Shown here: positions 20,807 to 30,205 of the stretch, in pieces
How positions within the stretch are numbered: the first letter of the stretch is position 1
Layout: each line of letters starts with the position of its first letter
From: an uncultured Pseudomonadales bacterium
GTDB lineage: Bacteria; Pseudomonadota; Gammaproteobacteria; Pseudomonadales; Porticoccaceae
DNA: 64,000 bases
Assembly: GCA_943788895.1 (NCBI GenBank)
Contig: CALSRZ010000003.1
Location: 62,001-126,000 of the forward strand
Direction of reading: 5' to 3'
Made by a program: the position numbers and the translations under genes
Notes under the pieces: generated by a model
Seen by the model: the letters and a program-made list of their open reading frames with translations, nothing else
Database searches by the model: none
What the model was told of the DNA's origin: nothing

Positions 20807-22372
20807 ATGACCGAAGTAGTAGTCCACACCAACCCTAGCTCAGCCGAGCTTATTGAAACAGCCATTATGCGCGGCGAGGGGCATCTCTCAGATACAGGTG
20901 CATTTTTAGCCATCACCGGCAAACGCACTGGTAGATCACCAGCTGATCGATTTATTGTTCATGAACCCAGCTCCTGCGACTCAATAGACTGGGGCTCGGT
21001 CAACCGCCCCTTTGATGTCGAAAAGTTTGATGCTCTCTGGGAGCGTGTCACTACCTATATTGCAGAAAAAGAGCGCTTTGTCTCTCAGCTGCACGTGGGC
21101 CAGGATTCGCAACATTTCATTCCAGTTAAAGTCACTACCGAAACCGCATGGCATGCCCTGTTTGCGCGCAATATGTTTATTCGTGCAGACAAATACAATC
21201 CATCCGACAAACCCAACTGGGAAATACTTCACGCAGCAAACTTTGCCTGCGATCCTCAGCGCGATGGCACCAACAGCGATGGCGCAGTGATTATCAACTT
21301 TGCACAGCGCAAAGTTCTGCTTGCCGGGATGCGCTATGCCGGTGAAATGAAAAAAGCCATGTTCTCAGTGCAAAATTTCCTTCTACCGGAACAGGACGTT
21401 ATGCCTATGCACTGCGCCTCCAATGTCGGTGAAGACGGCGATACCGCCCTTTTCTTTGGTCTCTCCGGCACGGGTAAAACCACTCTCTCTGCAGACCCTG
21501 ATCGCTACCTGATTGGCGATGATGAACACGGCTGGGGCAAGGGCACGGTGTTCAATATCGAAGGTGGCTGCTATGCCAAGACCATCGACTTGAGCCAGAA
21601 AAATGAACCGGTGATTTGGGATGCTATTCGCTTTGGCTCGATTATTGAGAATGTGGTTATCTCCGACAATCAGCGTACAGCCGATTACTGCGATACCTCG
21701 CTCACCGAAAATGGCCGCTGCAGCTACCCTCTTGAACATGTCGAGAAACGCTGCCTAGAAAACCAGTCCGGTGAGCCTAAGAATATTATCTTCCTGACCT
21801 GTGATGTCACTGGTGTGCTGCCACCAGTATCGCTGCTCAGCAAAGAAGCGGCGGCCTACCATTTCCTAAGCGGCTACACCGCGCGGGTTGGCTCCACCGA
21901 GGTGGGTGCTGAGGCGGGAATTCACCCGACCTTTTCAACCTGTTTTGGCGCGCCCTTTATGCCCCGTCCAGCCAGTGTCTATGCAGAATTGCTAATGCGT
22001 CGCATTGAAGAATTTGGCTCTAAAGTCTACCTGGTCAATACCGGCTGGACTAGCGGTTCTGGTGGTATCGGCGGCAAGGGACATCGATTCCCTATCCCGG
22101 TTACCAGAGCGGTGGTAACCGCTATTACCAACGGTTCACTGGAAGGTTGCGCCACAGAGCATCTGGACCTGTTAAATCTCGATGTACCCCTGGCAATTGC
22201 CGGTGTCGACAGCAAATACCTCAATCCACGCAATGCCTGGGATAACCAGGAGGCTTACGATGAGCAAGCGACCAAGCTAGCCAGATTGTTTGTTGAGAAT
22301 ATCGTCAGTTTTGCACCCTCACAGGAGATAGTGGATGCCGGGCCGCAATTAGAGGCGATCACTGCCGAATAA
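20807..22372 (+). CDS. pckA: phosphoenolpyruvate carboxykinase (ATP)
   Basis: PckA converts oxaloacetate and ATP to phosphoenolpyruvate, CO2 and ADP in gluconeogenesis. The 521-residue sequence carries the P-loop [11 protein letters not shown] (about residues 223-233), the metal site LIGDDEHGW shortly after, and the substrate-binding TGRSPADRF near residues 42-50. The RVGSTEVG and NTGWTSG blocks near 365 and 410 are also family hallmarks. A strong AGGAAGAGAGG ribosome site precedes the ATG. It ends before a bidirectional terminator. Confidence 0.97.
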   Translation: MTEVVVHTNPSSAELIETAIMRGEGHLSDTGAFLAITGKRTGRSPADRFIVHEPSSCDSIDWGSVNRPFDVEKFDALWERVTTYIAEKERFVSQLHVGQDSQHFIPVKVTTETAWHALFARNMFIRADKYNPSDKPNWEILHAANFACDPQRDGTNSDGAVIINFAQRKVLLAGMRYAGEMKKAMFSVQNFLLPEQDVMPMHCASNVGEDGDTALFFGLSGTGKTTLSADPDRYLIGDDEHGWGKGTVFNIEGGCYAKTIDLSQKNEPVIWDAIRFGSIIENVVISDNQRTADYCDTSLTENGRCSYPLEHVEKRCLENQSGEPKNIIFLTCDVTGVLPPVSLLSKEAAAYHFLSGYTARVGSTEVGAEAGIHPTFSTCFGAPFMPRPASVYAELLMRRIEEFGSKVYLVNTGWTSGSGGIGGKGHRFPIPVTRAVVTAITNGSLEGCATEHLDLLNLDVPLAIAGVDSKYLNPRNAWDNQEAYDEQATKLARLFVENIVSFAPSQEIVDAGPQLEAITAE

Positions 22373-22404
22373 TATTAGATTGGCATTAATAGCTTTTTAA
22401 AGGC

Positions 22405-22440
22405 AAAAAAAAGCCCGCCGGAAAAGGCGGGCTTGATATT
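22405..22440. terminator. bidirectional intrinsic terminator between pckA and the cytochrome c5-like gene
   Basis: A 9-bp perfect stem AAGCCCGCC / GGCGGGCTT (22411-22419 and 22426-22434) with a 6-base loop lies between the convergent genes. A run of A precedes it on the plus strand, giving a U tract for the minus-strand transcript. The U tract for pckA is weaker (CTTGATATT). Confidence 0.85.
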
Positions 22441-22450
22441 CAAAGACCTG

Positions 22451-22903
22451 TTACTTGCTGTTTTCAAGAATATGGTCAATTGCAGCAATCACTTCATCAT
22501 CGCTGCAATCCATGCAGGTTCCGCGAGCGGGCATAGCACCGATACCGTTGATAGCGTTGGTATAAACCGTCTCCACACCCTTAGTTAAACGGGCAGTCCA
22601 GGCCGCCACATCACCAAGAATTGGCGCTCCGGCAACACCTGAGCTGTGACAGGCGATACAGTTGCTGGCATAGATATCTGAACCTGAACGAGCAGCACCT
22701 ACACTGGCAGATGAAGAAGAGACAGAAGCAACCTGACCAGCCATAGAGACATGACCCTCTGGAGCAATACGCTCAGCAACCTGCTGTTCCTGGTTTGCAG
22801 TTAGTTCCAGCGCTTCATCGCTGGAGCCACAGCCCCACAACAGTGCACTGGCTAAAGTGATCAATAGAAAATTGTTCAATCGACTGCTAATGATTGTATT
22901 CAT
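22451..22903 (-). CDS. cytochrome c5-like monohaem lipoprotein
   Basis: The 150-residue product has a lipoprotein signal with the lipobox LLWGC near residues 20-24, so it is probably anchored to a membrane. After a Ser/Ala-rich linker there is one haem site, CIACH (about residue 83). The pair C...C in GTCMDCSDDE near the C-terminus is typical of cytochrome c5, as is the IGAMPARG methionine segment. It probably carries electrons in the periplasm. Translation from the ATG at 22903 is preferred over the TTG one codon upstream. Confidence 0.88.
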   Translation of the reverse strand: MNTIISSRLNNFLLITLASALLWGCGSSDEALELTANQEQQVAERIAPEGHVSMAGQVASVSSSSASVGAARSGSDIYASNCIACHSSGVAGAPILGDVAAWTARLTKGVETVYTNAINGIGAMPARGTCMDCSDDEVIAAIDHILENSK

Positions 22904-23005
22904 CAAAGGTCATCTCCGGTAAAAACGTAATATCAATAAATTCGGCGGCATTATAGCGCGCTATTGTGCAATTCTCATCAGCAATAGCGGCAATTTTTTT
23001 TAGGC

Positions 23006-24013
23006 TTATGCCAAAGGTCGTATTCCCACCGCATGGCGCAGCTTGGCGAGTAGTACACTGCTCTCTTTGCGCGCCTTGTCGGCACCCTTCTGCAATACCA
23101 GCTCAACCTGCTCGGGATTTTCCATCAGTGCATCGTAACGCTCACGAGCCTCGGCCAGCTGGCCATCGACAAGCTCAAACAAGCGCTTTTTAGCCTCGCC
23201 CCAGGCAATACCGTTGGCAAACTCCTCACGCATTGCAGCAGTCTGCTCATCGCTAGCAAAGGCTTTCCAAATCTGGAATACCGCAGAGGTATCCGGATCT
23301 TTCGGCTCACCGGGCTCGAGTAAATTAGTTTTGATCTTGTTGATATGCTTCTTGAGTTTCTTGGCGGTTAAAAACAGCGGAATGGTATTGCCATAGCTTT
23401 TGCTCATTTTGCGTCCATCCAAACCCTGAAGAATCGCAACCTTGTCATCGACTACCGCCGTGGGCAGAACAAAATGTTCACCGTAGTGGTGATTGAATCG
23501 CGCTGCTACATCGCGGGCCATTTCTACATGCTGTATCTGGTCTTTACCGACAGGAATCTTATGAGCATTAAACATAAGAATATCTGCTGCCATCAAAATC
23601 GGGTAGCTAAACAGCCCCATATTGACACCAAAATCAGAATCTTCGCCAGCCTCTTCATTGGCCTGTACCGACGCTTTGTAAGCATGGGCTCGGTTCATTA
23701 AACCCTTGGCTGTCAGACAGGTGAGAAACCAGGTCAATTCCGTAATCTCGGGAATATCCGACTGACGATAAAAGGTAACCTTGTCAGTATCCAGACCCAA
23801 TGCCAACCAGGCGGCGGCAATTTCCAGGGTGGATCTATGCACTAAATCTGGATCCTGAGCCTTGATCAACGCGTGATAGTCAGCCAAAAAGAAAAAAGAT
23901 TCGAAGTCACCACTGCGACTGGCTTCAATCGCCGGACGAATAGCGCCCACATAGTTGCCTAAATGGGGAGCTCCTGAAGTTGTTATACCGGTTAAAACAC
24001 GCTGCTTGCTCAT
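23006..24013 (-). CDS. trpS: tryptophanyl-tRNA synthetase
   Basis: This class I synthetase charges tRNA-Trp. The 335-residue length is typical. The HIGH-like motif is [10 protein letters not shown] (about residues 13-22), and the KMSKS motif is present exactly in [10 protein letters not shown] (about 192-201). [14 protein letters not shown] is the conserved Trp-binding block. It stands alone on the minus strand between the cytochrome gene and the M18 peptidase gene. Confidence 0.97.
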   Translation of the reverse strand: MSKQRVLTGITTSGAPHLGNYVGAIRPAIEASRSGDFESFFFLADYHALIKAQDPDLVHRSTLEIAAAWLALGLDTDKVTFYRQSDIPEITELTWFLTCLTAKGLMNRAHAYKASVQANEEAGEDSDFGVNMGLFSYPILMAADILMFNAHKIPVGKDQIQHVEMARDVAARFNHHYGEHFVLPTAVVDDKVAILQGLDGRKMSKSYGNTIPLFLTAKKLKKHINKIKTNLLEPGEPKDPDTSAVFQIWKAFASDEQTAAMREEFANGIAWGEAKKRLFELVDGQLAEARERYDALMENPEQVELVLQKGADKARKESSVLLAKLRHAVGIRPLA

Positions 24014-24121
24014 AATTATTTTGTTAACTCTAAATTAATTCTAGATTAAATCTAATTTTGCTTTTATCCGGCTATGATAATCTATCTTGCATGGAGACGC
24101 AGTTAAACCTTGGCTGATTAT

Positions 24122-25444
24122 CTATTCAGTCTCCAACTCAACCTGAAGTTTTCCAGTCAGATTAAAGAAATGCGTTAACACTGCGGTTAATCGCTGAGGG
24201 TCTGCGGATCCAGTCACTTCGCGACAGGAGTGCATTGCCAACTGGGGAATCCCCACATCCAGAGTTGGAACACCCAGCTTCGCTGAAGTCATAGGACCAA
24301 TGGTACTGCCACAACCCAGATCGCTGCGCGAGACAAAAGTCTGTACTGGCACATCTACCGCTGCGCAGATCTGTTTAAACAGACTGGCAGTCACGCCATT
24401 GGTGGCATAGCGCTGCTTTACATTGACTTTAATCACCGGGCCGCCATTCAACAGCGGGCTGTGGCCATTATCATGTTTGCTGGCAAAATTTGGATGCACT
24501 GCATGGGCATTATCACAGGAGATCAACAGGGAACTGCCCAACACCCGGGCCTTATTGGCAGCGTCGCTATCAGCTTGGCACAGGCGTTCAACCACAGACT
24601 CCAGAAATGGTCCATCGGCACCTACAGAGGAGACACTGCCAACCTCTTCATGGTCATTGCAGACAATTAGCGAAGTGCTGTCAGTCTGCGCCTCGATCAA
24701 CGCTTTAGCGGCAACAAAACAGCTGAGCAGATTATCCAGTCGCGCCGAGGCGAAAAATTCTTTTTTCAGGCCTAGGGTGGCGGCCTGCTGAACATCATAG
24801 AAGCACAGCTCGTAGTCCATAACCTGCTCGCCATCATTTAGAAAACGTTCGCGGAGCAATTGCTGGAAATCCTGCTTCTCCTGAGCCTGCATAAGTATCG
24901 GCGGAATATCGGTCTGAGCATTCACAGTGCGGCCACTGTTTGCCTCGCGATCGAGATGGATAGCAAGGCTTGGGATCATCGCCACAGGCTCATCGAAATT
25001 AACCAGCTTTTGTTTTAGCTGGCCATTTTTATCTGTGAAGATCAGTCGGCCAGCAATAGACAGATCACGATCAAACCAAGGATTTAACAGGGCACCACCA
25101 TAAACCTCAACACCGAGCTGATAGTACTGGTTATTCAACAGTTCTGGCTGCGGCTTAACCATCAGGCAGGGGCTATCTGTATGTGCACCGGCCATACGGA
25201 TACCGGTTTTAGCGAGACTATCGGTTCCGGCAACAAAGGCAATAAGGGAAGAACCATTGCGAGTGACAAAATATTTACCGCCCTGCTGCAACGACCATTC
25301 TTCTGCTTCACTAAGTCCAGTAAAACCTGCTTCAGTGAGCATTTCAGACATTGTGGATACAGCATGAAATGGGGTTGGTGACTGGTCGATAAAATCACCC
25401 AGTTCGCGATTAAATATCTCAGTATTATTTTGTTTTGTAGCCAT
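24122..25444 (-). CDS. apeB: M18 family aminopeptidase
   Basis: This is a cytosolic two-zinc metallopeptidase of the M18 (DNPEP/ApeB) family that removes N-terminal residues from peptides. The 440-residue protein has AGAHTDSPCL (first metal His-Asp), NDHEEVGSVS (catalytic Glu pair) and DNAHAVHPNF near residue 314. The C-terminal MHSCREVTGSAD supplies the last metal His. It is full length. The substrate is unknown. Confidence 0.94.
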   Translation of the reverse strand: MATKQNNTEIFNRELGDFIDQSPTPFHAVSTMSEMLTEAGFTGLSEAEEWSLQQGGKYFVTRNGSSLIAFVAGTDSLAKTGIRMAGAHTDSPCLMVKPQPELLNNQYYQLGVEVYGGALLNPWFDRDLSIAGRLIFTDKNGQLKQKLVNFDEPVAMIPSLAIHLDREANSGRTVNAQTDIPPILMQAQEKQDFQQLLRERFLNDGEQVMDYELCFYDVQQAATLGLKKEFFASARLDNLLSCFVAAKALIEAQTDSTSLIVCNDHEEVGSVSSVGADGPFLESVVERLCQADSDAANKARVLGSSLLISCDNAHAVHPNFASKHDNGHSPLLNGGPVIKVNVKQRYATNGVTASLFKQICAAVDVPVQTFVSRSDLGCGSTIGPMTSAKLGVPTLDVGIPQLAMHSCREVTGSADPQRLTAVLTHFFNLTGKLQVELETE

Positions 25445-25547
25445 TTTTAATTCCTTTTCCCTTAATTTTTTCTTACCCTGATCTTCTTAATATGTATTAT
25501 TTGAATGTCTGCTCTCTACCTTCACATATCTGGTGTAGCTATCCCAA

Positions 25548-26345
25548 TTACTGCCAGACAAGATAAATCAACAGCGTACCCAGCAACATTCTATAAATAA
25601 CAAAGGGCAACATACCGATCTGTTGAATAACTTTCAAAAAGAGTTTGATACAGAGGTAGGCGGTAATGCCAGACAGTACAGTGCCAATTGCAATCATAGT
25701 CCAGTCAACCGACTCCGCGCCGATTAATTCCAGACCTTTTAAACCGCCGCTCAGAAGAATAATTGGAATCGCTAATAGAAACGAAAAGCGCGCCGCCGTT
25801 TCGCGGTCAAATCCGAGAGCCAGTGCAGCGGTGATGGTAATCCCGGAACGCGAAGTACCGGGAATCAGAGCCAGCGCCTGAGCGCCACCAACAAACAGGG
25901 CCGACTTCCAGGTAAAACCATTAATGTCTCTCTGACCACTACCGCGAATATCTGCCCAGGCCAGTAACAGACCAAAGAAAATCGTGGTAAATGCAATCAC
26001 CGACATGGAGCGCAGATGCAGTTCAATCAGTCCACCAAGTATCAAACCAGTAAGACCTGCAGGCACTGTGCCTAAAATAATAAACCAGGCAAGTTTGCTT
26101 TCAGGGCTGTGACGGTGAACAAATACACTATCCAGCCAGGCCTGAGTAAGACTGACAATATCATTGCGGAAATAGATGATCACAGCGATCAATGAACCTA
26201 CATGGACGGCCACGTCAAAGGCCAGACCCTGATCGGGCCAGCCGAGTATTTCTGAGGGCAAAATTAAATGAGCGGAACTTGAGATTGGCAAAAATTCAGA
26301 AATACCCTGAATAACGGCTAACCAGACAGCTTGAAAATAATCCAT
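25548..26345 (-). CDS. uppP: undecaprenyl-diphosphatase
   Basis: UppP (BacA) dephosphorylates undecaprenyl diphosphate at the inner membrane and so recycles the lipid carrier for cell-wall synthesis; it also gives bacitracin tolerance. The 265-residue protein has about eight membrane segments. The two catalytic blocks are ISEFLPISSSAHL (residues about 15-27) and PGTSRSGITI (about 162-171). It follows tsaB on the same strand after a short tandem repeat. Confidence 0.96.
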   Translation of the reverse strand: MDYFQAVWLAVIQGISEFLPISSSAHLILPSEILGWPDQGLAFDVAVHVGSLIAVIIYFRNDIVSLTQAWLDSVFVHRHSPESKLAWFIILGTVPAGLTGLILGGLIELHLRSMSVIAFTTIFFGLLLAWADIRGSGQRDINGFTWKSALFVGGAQALALIPGTSRSGITITAALALGFDRETAARFSFLLAIPIILLSGGLKGLELIGAESVDWTMIAIGTVLSGITAYLCIKLFLKVIQQIGMLPFVIYRMLLGTLLIYLVWQ

Positions 26346-26354
26346 GTTTTAAGT

Positions 26355-26399
26355 AGCCCTAAATTAAAAAGTCCTAAATTAAACAGCCCTAAATTAAAC
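26355..26399. repeat. three 15-bp tandem repeats between tsaB and uppP
   Basis: Three consecutive 15-base units lie at 26355-26369, 26370-26384 and 26385-26399, with consensus AGYCCTAAATTAAAM. A degenerate fourth unit continues into tsaB. The array includes the tsaB stop codon and the spacer before uppP. It looks like local slippage duplication. Confidence 0.8.
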
Positions 26400-27092
26400 A
26401 GCTCTTAAAGGTGTATGTTTTTTCCAGGCATCGGATCCGCGCAGATAAACCAAATCAACCTGGCCGACCGGCACAGCCTCACCACTAGCAAAGTTAGCAA
26501 TGGCAATATCCAGCAGATCAATAGCATCTGGATAGAGTTCTTTAAGTAACTTACCAGAAGCCGTTGAACCATTAAATAAGGCATTGAAATCACCCACAAT
26601 AACACTGGGATTTAAGCTCTCGCAAAGTGCCAGAGCATTATCTTTAGTGAGTAACTGATCTTCAATGATGGCTGTAAAACAACCACTGCTATCAAGCTGA
26701 TAGGCACCACAATTGAACTCGCCCATACGTGCATCCAGTAACGAAATAACAGTTTCGGAGGAATCGATATCTGCTGAGCGCCTGTAAGTCTGTGCCATCA
26801 CCTGAAGGGTAGAGACTGGAATAACCGGGATATCTGCAGCAAATGCCAGACCCTGAACGGTGGAAAAGCCAATTCGCAGGCCAGTAAAAGAACCGGGGCC
26901 AACAGTAACGGCAAGCGCATCCAGGCTATCGACTGTTATACCGGCTTCGTTCAAAACCTCGTGGATCATTCCCATAATTAGCCTTGTATGAGAACGCGGC
27001 TCTTCGGAATAACGGCAATACCTTGTATCGCCGACAAGCAGAGCAACCGAGCATGCGGGTGTAGAGGTCTCAATCGCTAATATAGATGTCAT
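26394..27092 (-). CDS. tsaB: tRNA threonylcarbamoyladenosine biosynthesis protein TsaB
   Basis: TsaB is the non-catalytic ASKHA-fold partner of TsaD needed for the t6A modification at position 37 of ANN-decoding tRNAs. The 232-residue protein starts ILAIETSTPACSVAL, the phosphate-1 loop, and has the block VTVGPGSFTGLRIG (about residues 64-77) that marks TsaB. Its stop lies in a 15-bp tandem repeat just before uppP. Confidence 0.95.
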   Translation of the reverse strand: MTSILAIETSTPACSVALLVGDTRYCRYSEEPRSHTRLIMGMIHEVLNEAGITVDSLDALAVTVGPGSFTGLRIGFSTVQGLAFAADIPVIPVSTLQVMAQTYRRSADIDSSETVISLLDARMGEFNCGAYQLDSSGCFTAIIEDQLLTKDNALALCESLNPSVIVGDFNALFNGSTASGKLLKELYPDAIDLLDIAIANFASGEAVPVGQVDLVYLRGSDAWKKHTPLRAV

Positions 27093-27150
27093 AGTTAAAA
27101 ATCACTCTATATATCACTGCATATAGGCAAAGGTTGTTTTTTTGAGGGCT

Positions 27151-27184
27151 AAAAAAAATCCCCCACCAAGTTGGCAGGGGATTT
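27151..27184 (-). terminator. intrinsic terminator after the H1-like gene
   Basis: On the minus strand, AAAATCCCC pairs with GGGGATTTT across a short loop that can extend the stem with CCA/TGG. A run of U follows. It lies between the H1-like gene's stop and the tsaB start. Confidence 0.82.
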
Positions 27185-27209
27185 TACAGGTCTACAACCA
27201 ATTAAACTA

Positions 27210-28274
27210 TTAAGATTTTTTGGCTGGCGCCTTTTTCGCTGCTGCTTTTTTAACTGCAGGCTTCTTGGCAACCGCTTTCTTTGCCGCCGGCTTTTTCGCT
27301 ACTGCTTTTTTAGCTGCGGGCTTTTTGGCAACGGCTTTCTTAGCTGCTTTCTTCTTTGCTGGCTTTTTAGCAACGGTTTTTTTAGCTGCAGGCTTCTTGG
27401 CAACCGCTTTCTTTGCCGCCGGCTTTTTCGCTACTGCTTTTTTAGCTGCAGGCTTTTTGGCAACGGCTTTCTTTGCTGCTGGTTTTTTCGCTACTGCTTT
27501 TTTAGCCGCCGGCTTTTTTGCTACTGCTTTTTTAGCTGCAGGTTTCTTGGCAACCGCTTTCTTCTTCGCTGGTTTTTTTGCTACTGCTTTTTTAGCTGCA
27601 GGTTTCTTGGCAACGGCTTTCTTCTTAGCTGGCTTTTTAGCAACGGCTTTTTTAGCTGTAGCTTTCTTGGCAACGGCTTTCTTCTTGGCTGGCTTTTTAG
27701 CAACCTCAAGAGTTACACCTGATTTTTCAGCCAGAGCCTTAAGTTTTGCCACAGCAATTTTTTCAGCTGCTTTGACTTTTTGAGCAGCACTTTTCTCTAC
27801 TGCTTTCATTTTCTTGGACGTTGCTTTGGCGCTTGTTTTTAACCAACGCTTTTCAAAGCGTTTTACCGCAGCTGCCAGATCAGCATCCTGGGCAGCCTGC
27901 AATTTCTTTTCAGCTTGTAAAACTGCAGCCTTGGCAGCGCTTTCAGCAGCAGCCAGTTTTTGCTTAACTTCAACAACTTTAAAATCACTTTTAGCTTTCT
28001 TTAAGCTTTCGCGCAATGCAGCGCTCTGCTTGCGGCCGGCACTGGCTTGTGACTTTGCAGCGGCAAGTGCTTTCTTTGCAGCAGCTGTAGCTTTAACAGA
28101 AACCTTAGCTTTTGCTTTGGTAACTCTGGTTGCAATTGTTGCCTGCTTTTTATTATGAGCAGCAAGTAGTTTTGCAGCGGCATTAACAGTATTTTTAGCT
28201 TTCTGAGTTAGTGTAATTTTCGCTTTTGTTTTTGCTTTTATTTTTTTAACTTTCTTCTTTGCTGGACTCTTCAT
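27210..28274 (-). CDS. histone H1-like / AlgP-like Lys-Ala repeat protein
   Basis: The product of about 354 residues is extremely basic. Residues 1-190 are a Lys/Ala-rich, probably helical region. From about residue 190 to the end, 10-residue units of the type [10 protein letters not shown] repeat about fifteen times, with [11 protein letters not shown] variants. This resembles the C-terminus of eukaryotic histone H1 and of Pseudomonas AlgP, so DNA binding and nucleoid compaction are likely but inferred. The ATG at 28274 is preferred because GAGGA lies just upstream; a GTG at 28289 would add five residues. The repeats are likely to vary in number between strains. It has its own terminator and sits between adk and tsaB. 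Confidence 0.85.
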   Translation of the reverse strand: MKSPAKKKVKKIKAKTKAKITLTQKAKNTVNAAAKLLAAHNKKQATIATRVTKAKAKVSVKATAAAKKALAAAKSQASAGRKQSAALRESLKKAKSDFKVVEVKQKLAAAESAAKAAVLQAEKKLQAAQDADLAAAVKRFEKRWLKTSAKATSKKMKAVEKSAAQKVKAAEKIAVAKLKALAEKSGVTLEVAKKPAKKKAVAKKATAKKAVAKKPAKKKAVAKKPAAKKAVAKKPAKKKAVAKKPAAKKAVAKKPAAKKAVAKKPAAKKAVAKKPAAKKAVAKKPAAKKAVAKKPAAKKTVAKKPAKKKAAKKAVAKKPAAKKAVAKKPAAKKAVAKKPAVKKAAAKKAPAKKS

Positions 28275-28452
28275 TTGCTTGTTCCTCACTTTAAAAAGAC
28301 AGACTGTAAGTTTAATTTACAAAACATTGCTACCCGACTGTCGCGCAGTTTAAGCAAGAGTGCATTGATTTACCAACCAAAAATGTAATTTTCATTGCAA
28401 AACAGCATAGTTTTTTGGGAATTTACAATTATTTTTTGCAAATTTAAAAAAA

Positions 28453-28490
28453 GAAAGCAGCGCATTAGAAAAATACGCTGCTTTTTTTTG
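28453..28490 (-). terminator. intrinsic terminator after adk
   Basis: An inverted repeat AAAGCAGCG / CGCTGCTTT encloses an AT-rich loop of about 15 bases. A-rich sequence on one side and T on the other give U runs in both directions. It lies 65 bases past the adk stop, in the 280-base AT-rich gap before the H1-like gene; nothing else was recognised there. Confidence 0.78.
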
Positions 28491-28554
28491 AATATAAACT
28501 GATATTTTAAAACACAATCTTCAGCGTGTTTTAACCAAAAGCCTTTAGCTTCGT

Positions 28555-29205
28555 TTAACCAAGTGCAGTTACAATTCTTGCCTGAACTTCATCGAGTCCA
28601 CCCAACCCATCAATGGTTGAAAAAACCGGTCCAGCAGAATCAGTGCTCGATAATTGAGTATAGAACTCAACCAACGGCTTGGTTTGGTTATGGTAAATAG
28701 AGAGACGATTGCGGATTGTCGCTTCTTTATCATCTTCACGCTGAATCAATGGCTCTTGAGTTACATCATCAAGACCTTCACTCTTCGGCGGATTGTGATC
28801 AATATGATATACGCGACCAGAGTTTTCATGAACACGACGTCCGCTTAGGCGAGAGACAATCTGCTCGTCATCGACAGAAATCTCAACAACATATTCAATC
28901 GCCACACCTGCATCAACCAGAGCCTGGGCCTGGGGGATGGTTCTCGGGAAGCCATCAAACAAAAATCCATTGCTGCAATCTGCCTGCTGAATACGCTCCT
29001 GCACCAGTGCAATAATAACTTCATCAGACACCAGTCCACCGGATGCCATAATATCTTTCACTTTTAGGCCCAGCTCGCTGCCAGCTTTAACTGCTGATCT
29101 AAGCATATCGCCTGTAGATATCTGGGGGATTCCGTACTTTTCAGTGATAAATTGCGCCTGTGTACCTTTACCTGCGCCTGGTGGGCCTAACAAAATAACT
29201 TTCAT
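28555..29205 (-). CDS. adk: adenylate kinase
   Basis: Adk interconverts 2 ADP with ATP and AMP in the cytosol. The 216-residue long-form enzyme has the P-loop [11 protein letters not shown] at residues 7-17, the AMP-binding STGDMLR near 30-36 and the DGFPRT block near 84-89. The lid segment [13 protein letters not shown] carries no zinc cysteines, as in other gammaproteobacteria. The ATG at 29205 is preferred over the preceding TTG. Confidence 0.97.
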   Translation of the reverse strand: MKVILLGPPGAGKGTQAQFITEKYGIPQISTGDMLRSAVKAGSELGLKVKDIMASGGLVSDEVIIALVQERIQQADCSNGFLFDGFPRTIPQAQALVDAGVAIEYVVEISVDDEQIVSRLSGRRVHENSGRVYHIDHNPPKSEGLDDVTQEPLIQREDDKEATIRNRLSIYHNQTKPLVEFYTQLSSTDSAGPVFSTIDGLGGLDEVQARIVTALG

Positions 29206-29326
29206 CAATGGATTTCCTTAAACTCTAGCCGATAAAAAAAGGGCGTTCACAATACACGGATTGATATAGGCAAACAAGCCTACAGCGGGGTTTGAATAAA
29301 TTCTACAGCACTCTTTACCGCCCAAT

Positions 29327-30172
29327 TTACAGCTGTTTTTCTGTTGCCTTGACCTGAGCCCAGAGTAACTCCATTTCATCAACTGACATTTCGCTCAACC
29401 CTGAAGGCATATTTTTACTGGCAAGAGTCTCTATCTGCTCAAAACGGCGTTGAAATTTATTGTTTGCCGAGCGCATAGCTCGCTCGGGATCAATACCTAA
29501 ATGGCGGGCTAGATTGACGCAGCTAAATAATAAATCGCCCAGTTCTTCTTCCACTGCCTGGCCATTAACAGCAGAGTTATTATCGGCCTGCATCTCAGCC
29601 TCCAGCTCGGCGACTTCTTCTTTGACCTTGCTGAGTACATCCTCGCAATTATCCCAATCAAAACCTGTGGTCGCCGCCCTTTTTTGCAGCTTTTGCGCAC
29701 GACTCAGTGCTGGCATTGCCATGGGAATATCGTCCAGAGTGCCGCGTTCACCTTTTTCAGCGCGTTCCTGTTTTTTGATCTGTTCCCAAACCTGTTTGAT
29801 GCGTGCTTCCTCTGCAGCAGCATCGACATTGGGGTCGCGCTCACTCTGCAATGTTCCCTGAGGGAATACGTGGGGATGGCGCCTAACCAGCTTTTCAACA
29901 ATGCCATTCACAACCGTATCAAAGTCAAAAATCTGCTCTTCTGAACCCAGCTGACTATAGAAGATAACCTGAAATAGCAGATCACCTAACTCCTCACCCA
30001 GATGACTGAGATCGTTGCGCTCAATCGTATCAATCACCTCATAGACTTCTTCCAATGTATGGGAGGCGATAGTTTTATAGGTCTGTTTTAAATCCCAGGG
30101 GCACCCAGTCTCGGGGTCGCGCAGTCGTTGCATTAAATATCGCAAGTCATCAATTGTGTAACCAGCGGTCAT
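29327..30172 (-). CDS. mazG: nucleoside triphosphate pyrophosphohydrolase MazG
   Basis: MazG hydrolyses NTPs to NMP and pyrophosphate and, in E. coli, lowers ppGpp effects. The protein has two tandem MazG domains. The first carries CPWDLKQTYKTIASHTLEEVYE (written CPWDL...HTLEEVYE) with the ExxE metal site near residues 36-39, and the second has GDLLFSCVNLARHLG. At 281 residues from the ATG at 30172 it is somewhat longer than the E. coli enzyme. It directly follows relA, a typical relA-mazG pairing. Confidence 0.95.
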   Translation of the reverse strand: MTAGYTIDDLRYLMQRLRDPETGCPWDLKQTYKTIASHTLEEVYEVIDTIERNDLSHLGEELGDLLFQVIFYSQLGSEEQIFDFDTVVNGIVEKLVRRHPHVFPQGTLQSERDPNVDAAAEEARIKQVWEQIKKQERAEKGERGTLDDIPMAMPALSRAQKLQKRAATTGFDWDNCEDVLSKVKEEVAELEAEMQADNNSAVNGQAVEEELGDLLFSCVNLARHLGIDPERAMRSANNKFQRRFEQIETLASKNMPSGLSEMSVDEMELLWAQVKATEKQL

Positions 30173-30205
30173 CTTCAAGAACCCTCTTTTGCTGTCTATG
30201 GAGTT

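Noticed and set aside
27210-27710. CRISPR-like regular repeats
   Set aside because: The 30-bp periodicity encodes the [10 protein letters not shown] units within a coding frame and there are no unique spacers.
27220-27783. Long open frame on the plus strand reading [11 protein letters not shown] repeats
   Set aside because: It is the mirror of the Lys/Ala repeat codons of the H1-like gene and has no ribosome site or recognisable domain.
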